From the NCBI GenBank assembly GCA_028275075.1, contig JAQCNK010000157.1, positions 1 through 5,063 on the forward strand: 5,063 nt of DNA, in the 5' to 3' direction. The notes beneath the pieces were generated by a model. The model worked only from the letters and a program-made list of their open reading frames with translations, was not told where the DNA came from and made no database searches. Source of the stretch: Haloarcula sp. (lineage in GTDB: Archaea > Halobacteriota > Halobacteria > Halobacteriales > Haloarculaceae). This document shows, in pieces, positions 1-5,063 of this stretch. How positions within the stretch are numbered: position 1 is the first letter of the stretch; every line of letters starts with the position of its first letter. Both the position numbers and the translations under genes were made by a program.

Positions 1-2
1 CC

Positions 3-1349
3 GAGCCAGTGCGGATCATGCCCGATACCCACTGGGGGGCGGGCGCGCCGATCGGTTTCACAATGCCGCTGGCCGACCGTGTCGTCCCCAACATCGTCGG
101 CGTGGACGTGGGCTGTGGGATGGCCGCGACGAACCTGGGGCCCGAACTCCCTCTCGACGACGCCGAGCGCGAGCGCCGCGTTCGCGAGGCCGTTCCAATG
201 GGCCGCGAGGTCCACGACTACGACGACGCGCCACACCTTCTCTCAGAGTTCCCGTTCGAGCGCGCGAACGACGTGTTCGAGCAGTTCGACGCCGCGTTCG
301 CCGAAACGTTTGGCGAGCATATCGACCCCATTGAGTTCGACTTTACGGGGTACGATGGCGACTACTTCGAGACGCTGTGTGATCGGGTACTCGCAGACCA
401 GCGCCAGGGAGTCGACCACGTCATCAAGAGTGCCGGCACGCTGGGCGGGGGGAACCATTTCGTGGAGTTCGCCCAGGGTCGAGAGTCCGGTGACTACTGG
501 CTCGTTGTCCACAGCGGCTCACGCTATCTCGGGATGTCTGTCGCTCAGTACTGGCAGTCCACAGCGGCGGACCGGCGAGCAATCGGTGATATCCGCGCGG
601 AGATCCCCGAAGAGTACACTGAATACCTCAAATTCGACCCCGACACTGTCGAATCACGGGACCTGTACACATGGGTCACCGGCGGGATGGGCGAGTCCTA
701 CATCGAGAAGGAGCGGCTCCGGCGGGAGCTATCGGGGAAAGATATCGAGGACGCCTTCGACACGCTCGGGCGGTTACAGAAGGCCGTTCGGGATGACCTG
801 GGCGACGACGACCGCAATACAGATCTGGACTGGTTGGAAGGCCGGGAAGCCCACGGCTATTACGTCGACATGCTGTTCGCCCAGCAATACGCCCGCTGGA
901 ACCGGGAACTGATCAGCAACGCCATCTGTGATGTGCTACGCGTCGAACCCGCCGACCGCTTCCAATCCATACACAACTATATAGATTTCAAGGACCTGAC
1001 GATACGGAAAGGTGCGACGCCGGCCCGGGACGGGCAACCACTTGTCGTCCCGTTCAATATGGCGAAAGGGTCCGTGCTCGCACGCGGGCGGGGGAACGAG
1101 GACTGGCTCCGGACTGCACCCCACGGCGCTGGCCGAGTGATGAGCCGGCGGAAAGCGCATGACGTGGTGGATATGGACGAGTTCGCGGCGGCCATGGCTG
1201 GCGTCTACTCCGAGTCAATCGTCGAGGCTGTCCGCGATGAGGCCCCGGTAGCCTACAAGGACGCCGAACGGATCGCCGCGGCGCTCACACCGACCGCCGA
1301 AGTCATCGAGTGGCTCGACCCAGTTCACAATCTGAAATCAACGGACTGA
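3..1349 (+). CDS. rtcB: RtcB-family RNA-splicing/repair ligase, 5' partial
   Basis: RtcB enzymes join RNA ends with a 3'-phosphate or 2',3'-cyclic phosphate to 5'-OH ends, using GTP and Mn2+ through a GMP-histidine intermediate. They act in tRNA splicing and RNA repair. The frame is open to the left edge, so the true start lies upstream. By comparison with E. coli RtcB, about 40 N-terminal residues are missing; the in-frame GTG at position 9 falls inside the conserved MPDxHxGxGxxIG motif region and is not the start. Counting that GTG as residue 1, the metal and catalytic set is complete: D33 and C36 in GVDVGCGM, H150 in GGGNHF, H168 in VVHSGSR, H322 in IHNY, and H372 in PHGAGRVMSR, the expected guanylylated histidine. 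N298-R299 also match the family. GVDVGCGM, the HNY motif and the C-terminal APVAYKD resemble bacterial RtcB, whereas archaeal splicing RtcB has a GxDINCGVR-type motif. It may therefore be a second RtcB in this genome. The family call is very secure; the biological substrate is unknown. Confidence 0.95.
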   Translation, partial: EPVRIMPDTHWGAGAPIGFTMPLADRVVPNIVGVDVGCGMAATNLGPELPLDDAERERRVREAVPMGREVHDYDDAPHLLSEFPFERANDVFEQFDAAFAETFGEHIDPIEFDFTGYDGDYFETLCDRVLADQRQGVDHVIKSAGTLGGGNHFVEFAQGRESGDYWLVVHSGSRYLGMSVAQYWQSTAADRRAIGDIRAEIPEEYTEYLKFDPDTVESRDLYTWVTGGMGESYIEKERLRRELSGKDIEDAFDTLGRLQKAVRDDLGDDDRNTDLDWLEGREAHGYYVDMLFAQQYARWNRELISNAICDVLRVEPADRFQSIHNYIDFKDLTIRKGATPARDGQPLVVPFNMAKGSVLARGRGNEDWLRTAPHGAGRVMSRRKAHDVVDMDEFAAAMAGVYSESIVEAVRDEAPVAYKDAERIAAALTPTAEVIEWLDPVHNLKSTD

Positions 1350-1508
1350 TACTGAGTATCGTGGAGTGAGACTGCCGGCCGTACCGAACTGAAGGAATTT
1401 CGGGCCTCGTGGTGGCACACATTGTCACCGACTTACAGCCCCCATCGACGGGTCGGACGATCACCACACCCCCTATCGAGCCATCCGATACCGACCACTG
1501 ACAGCCGC

Positions 1509-1515
1509 TTTATTA
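1509..1515 (+). promoter_or_regulatory. Probable TATA box of the biotin ligase gene
   Basis: An isolated AT-rich heptamer, TTTATTA, lies in otherwise GC-rich DNA. Its centre is about 27 bases upstream of the ATG at 1539. In haloarchaea the TATA box sits about 25-30 bases before transcription start, so the transcript would begin at or very near the ATG and be leaderless. The absence of a purine-rich ribosome binding site just before the ATG agrees with this. Confidence 0.65.
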
Positions 1516-1538
1516 CGCCATCGAGTTAACCAGGGTGT

Positions 1539-2483
1539 ATGCACGAGACACGCGAGCGGGTCCTCGCCGCCATCGCCGACGAGCCGGTCTCCGGGCCGGA
1601 ACTGGCGTCGCGGCTCGACATCTCCCGTGCGGCGGTCTGGAAACACGTCGAGGCGCTCCGGGAGGCAGGCTTCGGGATCGCAAGCGACGATGCTGGTTAC
1701 ACACTCACTGACGTGCCGGAGTTCGGCGGCTCGGCCGTACAGTACGGTCTCGACGCGCCCTTCGAGATCGAGTACCACAACGCGATATCGAGTACGAACG
1801 CCCGCGCTCGCGATCTCGCCGACGAGGGGGCGACGGATGTCGTGGTGTTGGCCGATGAACAGACCGGCGGTCGCGGTCGGCTCGACCGCACCTGGCACTC
1901 CCCCAGCGGCGGCATCTGGCTCTCGGTGCTCTTCCGCCCCGACGTGCCGATGGCAGCGACGCCTGTATACACCCTCGCAGCCGCCGTCGCGGTCGCTCGG
2001 GCCGCCAGAGAGGCCGGTATCGAGGCAGTGATCAAATGGCCTAATGACGTGCTCGTCAGGGTTGAAGGCGAGGAGCGCAAACTCGTCGGCATCCTCACAG
2101 AGATGGAGGGAGAGGCCGACCGCGTCTCCTGGGTGGTCGTCGGCATCGGTATCAACGCAAACGTCGATCCCGGCGCGCTCCCGAGCGAGGCCGATGCGAC
2201 GAGCCTCTCGGCGGTCCGGGGCGAGCCGGTGGACAGACGCCGGTTCACGCAGCGGGTGCTGGAAACGTTCGACACCGTCGGCACGGACCCTGACGCCATC
2301 CTCGACGAGTGGCGCGAGTACGCCGCGACGCTGGGACGGCAGGTGCGTATCGACACGCCGAACCGCGAAGTGGTCGGCGAGGCCGTCGACATCGAGTATC
2401 CGGGGTCGCTCGTAGTCGATACCGGGGACGAACTGGTCACCGTCTCCGCTGGCGACTGTGACCACCTCCGGCCAATACGATAG
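1539..2483 (+). CDS. birA: Biotin--[biotin carboxyl carrier protein] ligase with N-terminal HTH (BirA type)
   Basis: This cytosolic enzyme activates biotin with ATP to biotinyl-5'-AMP and transfers it to a lysine of the biotin carrier domain of acyl-CoA carboxylase-type enzymes. Residues about 1-65 form a winged helix-turn-helix, with the recognition region around LDISRAAVWKHVEALREAGF. The ligase domain, about 80-265, begins with the SSTN motif. It continues with the biotinyl-AMP binding loop GGRGRLDRTWHSPSGG (110-125, with R112, G113 and R114), KWPND (166-170) and RKLVGIL, where K181 matches the catalytic lysine of E. coli BirA. A small C-terminal SH3-like domain follows (about 270-314). The 314-residue length is normal for the two-domain class II form. 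The Asp after GRGRL is not a defect, since archaeal ligases vary at this position. The ATG is chosen because the HTH starts directly after it and a TATA box is correctly spaced. The HTH suggests it may also act as a transcriptional repressor, but I see no clear BirA operator in this window. Confidence 0.95.
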   Translation: MHETRERVLAAIADEPVSGPELASRLDISRAAVWKHVEALREAGFGIASDDAGYTLTDVPEFGGSAVQYGLDAPFEIEYHNAISSTNARARDLADEGATDVVVLADEQTGGRGRLDRTWHSPSGGIWLSVLFRPDVPMAATPVYTLAAAVAVARAAREAGIEAVIKWPNDVLVRVEGEERKLVGILTEMEGEADRVSWVVVGIGINANVDPGALPSEADATSLSAVRGEPVDRRRFTQRVLETFDTVGTDPDAILDEWREYAATLGRQVRIDTPNREVVGEAVDIEYPGSLVVDTGDELVTVSAGDCDHLRPIR

Positions 2484-2546
2484 GTCCCATCACCGGCCGT
2501 TATCTCGCTGTCGCAACGACGCTCCCATCGACCCACCCGACCGTCG

Positions 2547-3770
2547 TCAATGAAACTCGTCTAAGGTGGCATGGATACCCCGTCGCACGTCCCGGATACG
2601 CGTGCCGTCAAGATTGAGGCCGAGTTCGCGAACTGCGGCTTCGCCGACGCGTTCACTGTCCTCGGCCGGTGCGTACACGCCCAGGCGCCACTGGTCCGTC
2701 TGGGCGGCTCGGATGGCGGTGACCAGTGTCGACTGTTCGCCCAGTCTCCGGATCTCCCCGTTGACGAGGACGCGACTGGTCGACTCTCTCATCGACGGCG
2801 TTGCGGGGATATCCAGGATGACGGCCGGCGGCGCGACGTTCGCGGCGTCGGCGATCTCCGCCTCAAGCTCACGGATATCGTCGTGGTCGGCTGCCAGTAA
2901 TTCGTCGGGCACGGCTTGGCGCTCGGCCCACACCGCCCGTTTGAACAGGTGGCGTTCGGTCAACCGGCGGGCGTACGCTTCGGTCGCCTCGCTTTCGCGC
3001 AACCGGACAAGCAGATCGTAGTCATCCCACCGGCGCAACTGCTCGGCCGTTACGTCCGTCTCGCGCAACAACCGCTCTGTCCCGCGTCGGAGCATCGATT
3101 TGGCGATCCGGGCGACGTGATGGGCGTAGACGGTGGGGTTCATCAGCGCCCGTGCGAGTAGCAGGGACTCGGCCGTCTGGACGTTCCCCTCGTCAAGCAC
3201 GAGATCCCCGTCGACGAAGCGAAGCTCTCTGACCAGTCGCTCGTGGTCTATCGTGCCGTAGGGCACACCGGTGTGGTGGGCGTCCCGAACGAGGTAGTCC
3301 ATCCGGTCTACGTCGAGCTCCCCGGAGACGAGTTGGCCGAGTTCGCCCTCCCCGCTGACGAGCGCAGCCACTTTCGCCGGCGAAAGATCGTGGCTCGCCA
3401 GCACACTCGCCACCTCGCCGTGTTGTAGCAGCTCAGCCACATCATCATGGTACTTCCCCGTTTTGCGGTGGACAATCTCCTCGATATTGTGGCTGTACGG
3501 GGAGTGACCCACGTCATGGAGCAGCGCCGCCGCTCGGACTCGCTCGGCCTGTCGGCCCTCGATGCCGAGATGGGAGAGCGCCCGGTTTGCGAGGTGATAG
3601 ACCCCAAGGGAGTGCTCGAATCGGGTGTGGTTGGCCGACGGATAGACCATCGTCACCGTCCCCAACTGCTTGACTCGGCGAAGCCGCTGGACAGGCGGTG
3701 TCTCGACCAAGTCAGCGGCGACGCCTTCGACCGCGATATGGTCGTGGACGCTGTCCTTGATAGTGGTCAT
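2547..3770 (-). CDS. HD-domain phosphohydrolase, SAMHD1/dGTPase-like (COG1078 type)
   Basis: Proteins of this type hydrolyse dNTPs to nucleoside and triphosphate, or act on related phosphorylated substrates; the substrate of this one is not known. Counting from the ATG at 3770 (407 residues), the metal-binding set is intact: H53 in RFEHSLG, H85-D86 in LLHDVGHSPYSH and D155 in DVDRMDYLVRD. These correspond to H167, H206-D207 and D311 of human SAMHD1. H89 and H94 match further conserved active-site histidines, and Y159 and D163 also align. The N-terminal IKDSVHDHI and VQRLRRVKQLG segments are typical of the family. The remainder, about 220-407, is a charged, mostly helical region without clear motifs. 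A GTG at 3779 would add three residues. The ATG is preferred because GTGA, a partial match to the archaeal Shine-Dalgarno GGAGGTGA, lies five bases before it. The gene starts 45 bases after the phosphatase-like gene and is probably co-transcribed with it. It converges on birA. Roles in dNTP pool control or antiviral defence are possible but unsupported here. Confidence 0.92.
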   Translation of the reverse strand: MTTIKDSVHDHIAVEGVAADLVETPPVQRLRRVKQLGTVTMVYPSANHTRFEHSLGVYHLANRALSHLGIEGRQAERVRAAALLHDVGHSPYSHNIEEIVHRKTGKYHDDVAELLQHGEVASVLASHDLSPAKVAALVSGEGELGQLVSGELDVDRMDYLVRDAHHTGVPYGTIDHERLVRELRFVDGDLVLDEGNVQTAESLLLARALMNPTVYAHHVARIAKSMLRRGTERLLRETDVTAEQLRRWDDYDLLVRLRESEATEAYARRLTERHLFKRAVWAERQAVPDELLAADHDDIRELEAEIADAANVAPPAVILDIPATPSMRESTSRVLVNGEIRRLGEQSTLVTAIRAAQTDQWRLGVYAPAEDSERVGEAAVRELGLNLDGTRIRDVRRGIHATLDEFH

Positions 3771-3815
3771 TACACTCACGTTGGCCGGCGGCGGGCAAAA
3801 CAGTACTCCCGGCTA

Positions 3816-4373
3816 CTACAGCCGCGCGACGGCACTCAGCAGGGCCAGCAGTTCCTCTTCGGTCGCGTTCCCCATTCGAACAGCGTCTCTGGGGTCCCGT
3901 CCTTGCTCTACGACAGTCGCTATCGCCTGCTCGGGGCCGTAATCTCGGTTGTAGACGAGCCAGGCGGCCAGCACTTGTCCGGTCCGGCCGATGCCGGCCA
4001 GAGAGTGCACTACAACCGGCTGCTCGGCCACGCGACTCTCGGAGAGGAACGGGAGTATCTCTTCTATGAGTACGTCTTCGGGCACCAAGTGGTGATCCTT
4101 GACCGGTGCGTGCAGCACATTCGCCTCACCGAATATCGTTGCGTACCTGCCAGGGATAGCCCCGTAGTTGTCCAGTTGAGAGCCAGTCAGCAGACAGCAG
4201 ACTCGTTCGATAGCTTCCGCTTTCATAAACTCCGCCCAGTCGTTGATCGCGGTAGCGTTGCCGGCGGCCGAATGCCAGCCCGGCGTACAGGCTCCGTAGA
4301 CGAACGCTTCGTCCGGGGCCGCTGGCGCAAATCTGTGTGCGTTCAATGTGGAAAAACCCCAACAGACGAACAA
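3816..4373 (-). CDS. Dual-specificity/tyrosine phosphatase-like protein with Cys-to-Ser active site (putative pseudophosphatase)
   Basis: The 185-residue frame has the layout of a small cysteine-dependent protein phosphatase. The N-terminus is RFAPAAPDEAFVYGACTPGW. A mid-domain RVCCLL strand and a likely general-acid loop with D93 in VKDHHL follow. The P-loop is VVVHSLAGIGRTGQVLAAWLV (about 120-140), then a helical C-terminus. The active family signature is HCxxGxxRTG; here the nucleophile position is S124 (TCT, + strand 4002-4004), while H123, R130, T131 and G132 are kept. Classical chemistry needs the Cys, so catalysis should be lost or nearly so. It may still bind phosphorylated ligands, as STYX-type pseudophosphatases do. 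The listed start is a TTG directly after an in-frame TGA. A second TTG at 4346, nine codons later, would give an N-terminus (NAHRFAP) that looks more natural. There is no ATG before residue 50. No frameshift or internal stop is present. The fold call is confident; activity and start are uncertain. Confidence 0.82.
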   Translation of the reverse strand: MFVCWGFSTLNAHRFAPAAPDEAFVYGACTPGWHSAAGNATAINDWAEFMKAEAIERVCCLLTGSQLDNYGAIPGRYATIFGEANVLHAPVKDHHLVPEDVLIEEILPFLSESRVAEQPVVVHSLAGIGRTGQVLAAWLVYNRDYGPEQAIATVVEQGRDPRDAVRMGNATEEELLALLSAVARL

Positions 4374-4460
4374 TCAGAGTCGACGGTATTGAGTTTACCC
4401 GCGCAGTTTTCAGCAGTGATTCTTAGCCGACTGCTTCGAACACCGGATTTCAGGGCCACG

Positions 4461-4466
4461 TTTATA
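4461..4466 (+). promoter_or_regulatory. Probable TATA box of cofD
   Basis: TTTATA stands out in the divergent intergenic region, with its centre about 28 bases before the cofD ATG at 4492. The spacing predicts a leaderless cofD transcript. No Shine-Dalgarno-like purine run occurs between this box and the ATG, which agrees with leaderless initiation. No equally good box is seen for the minus-strand gene on the other side. Confidence 0.7.
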
Positions 4467-4491
4467 CCGTCAGTCTCCCCTACGTCGGCGT

Positions 4492-5063
4492 ATGGTTACT
4501 TTCCTCGCCGGCGGGACCGGGACGCCGAAGTTGCTCTCCGGTGCCGGCGACGTGTTCGCACCAGAGAGGACGGCGGTGGTCGCAAACACAGGCGACGATA
4601 TCGAACTCGGCGGCCACTTGGTCTGTCCCGACCTCGATACGGTACTCTTCCTCGACGGCGGCGAACTGGACAGAGACACCTGGTGGGGAATCGCGGACGA
4701 CTCTGCTGAGACCCACGACGAACTCTCTCGGCTGGCGGCGGCTGCCGACCTCCCGACTGGGCCACAGTATCTCGACGACGACGCCCAGACAGATGGGCGC
4801 GACATCGCCCGCTGGCGACGCTTTTCGGGGATTGCCGAATTCATGCATATCGGAGACCGAGACCGCGCGGTTCACATCACCCGGACATCACTGCTTGATA
4901 CCGGCCACTCGCTGACATCAGCGACCCGACGGTTGGCCGACGCGTTCGGTCTCGACCGCGAACTGCTACCGATGAGCGACGACCCCGTGGCAACGCTCAT
5001 TCACACCTCGCAGGGCCCGATGCATTTTCAGGAGTGGTGGGTCGGCCGAAACGGCGCGCCAGT
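4492..5063 (+). CDS. cofD: 2-phospho-L-lactate (or phosphoenolpyruvate-derived) transferase CofD, 3' partial
   Basis: CofD transfers the phospholactyl or enolpyruvyl-phosphate group from its guanylylated donor (LPPG or EPPG) to the deazaflavin Fo. It releases GMP and makes F420-0 or its dehydro form, a late step in coenzyme F420 synthesis. The window holds 190 codons plus two bases; the C-terminal third or so of the usual roughly 300-330-residue protein lies beyond the edge. Diagnostic motifs occur in order: GGTGTPKLL (7-15), the nucleotide-binding N-terminal glycine-rich turn; NTGDD (32-36); PDLDTVLF (46-53); WWGI (64-67); [12 protein letters not shown] (121-132); LPMSDDP (159-165); and MHFQEWWVG (177-185). 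These match the methanogen CofD closely. A segment at about 92-112 containing [13 protein letters not shown] appears longer than in methanogen enzymes. The ATG is set by the start of the GGTG motif and the well-spaced TATA box. It is transcribed away from the phosphatase-like gene. The call is very secure. Confidence 0.95.
   Translation, partial: MVTFLAGGTGTPKLLSGAGDVFAPERTAVVANTGDDIELGGHLVCPDLDTVLFLDGGELDRDTWWGIADDSAETHDELSRLAAAADLPTGPQYLDDDAQTDGRDIARWRRFSGIAEFMHIGDRDRAVHITRTSLLDTGHSLTSATRRLADAFGLDRELLPMSDDPVATLIHTSQGPMHFQEWWVGRNGAP

Noticed and set aside
1348..1360. A short perfect inverted repeat, GATAC-TGA-GTATC, overlapping the rtcB stop codon.
   Set aside because: Only five base pairs and no T-rich tract follows, so it cannot be supported as a terminator; such short palindromes arise by chance.
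1350..1508. The rtcB-birA spacer, checked for small genes, tRNA or structured RNA.
   Set aside because: No convincing short coding frame, tRNA cloverleaf or strong hairpin was seen; it appears to be ordinary intergenic DNA ahead of the birA promoter.
1473..2465. A 330-codon minus-strand frame opposite the biotin ligase.
   Set aside because: It mirrors birA almost exactly, has no recognisable domain, and is explained by high third-position GC. The sense strand has all biotin ligase motifs.
1697..2536. A 279-codon minus-strand frame opposite birA.
   Set aside because: It has the Ser/Arg/Thr-rich low-complexity composition typical of a shadow frame and no motif.
2516..2547. A six-base inverted repeat (ACGACG...CGTCGT, 20-base loop) in the convergent birA/HD junction, considered as a bidirectional terminator.
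   Set aside because: The stem is short with a long loop and no T-tracts on either strand. This GC-rich junction holds nothing else that I can support.
3796..3802. TGTTTTG on the minus strand about 29 bases before the HD gene ATG, considered as its own TATA box.
   Set aside because: It has no A between the Ts and is a poor match to a TATA element. Read-through from the upstream gene is an equally good explanation.
3447..4709. A 420-codon open frame on the + strand across the HD gene 5' end, the phosphatase-like gene and the cofD start.
   Set aside because: It lies antisense to two recognisable genes and overlaps cofD in another frame. It shows no family motif, and long shadow frames are expected opposite GC-rich coding DNA.

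Overview
This window looks like the chromosome of a halophilic archaeon (class Halobacteria). Three things suggest this. The DNA is GC-rich with strong G/C preference at third codon positions. The proteins are Asp/Glu-rich and Lys-poor. The two clearest promoters are AT-rich boxes about 27-28 bases before the ATG, the usual arrangement for leaderless haloarchaeal transcripts. A CofD homologue (coenzyme F420 biosynthesis) fits the same assignment. The genus cannot be told from the sequence.

Layout from left to right. (1) A 5'-truncated RtcB-family RNA 3'-phosphate ligase on the + strand, ending at 1349. Its motifs resemble bacterial RtcB (E. coli type) more than the archaeal tRNA-splicing enzyme. 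(2) A 189-base spacer that carries the promoter of the next gene. (3) A complete BirA-type biotin--protein ligase with an N-terminal helix-turn-helix (1539-2483, +). (4) A 63-base convergent junction. (5) A minus-strand pair: a dual-specificity-phosphatase-like protein (4373 to 3816) followed 45 bases later by an HD-domain, SAMHD1/dGTPase-like phosphohydrolase (3770 to 2547). (6) A divergent intergenic region with a good TATA box at 4461-4466. (7) The 5' part of cofD (from 4492, +), which runs off the right edge.

The genes look mostly like housekeeping: RNA repair or splicing, biotin attachment, nucleotide hydrolysis and F420 synthesis. There is no mobile element, CRISPR array, tRNA or rRNA. 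The most unusual feature is the phosphatase-like protein. The Cys of its HCx5R active-site loop is replaced by Ser through what looks like a single-base difference, and the gene has no ATG or GTG start at its expected N-terminus. It is either a pseudophosphatase, an early-stage pseudogene, or a sequence error. Its closeness to the HD phosphohydrolase suggests co-transcription but does not prove a shared function. I see no convincing evidence of a wholly new multi-gene system here.
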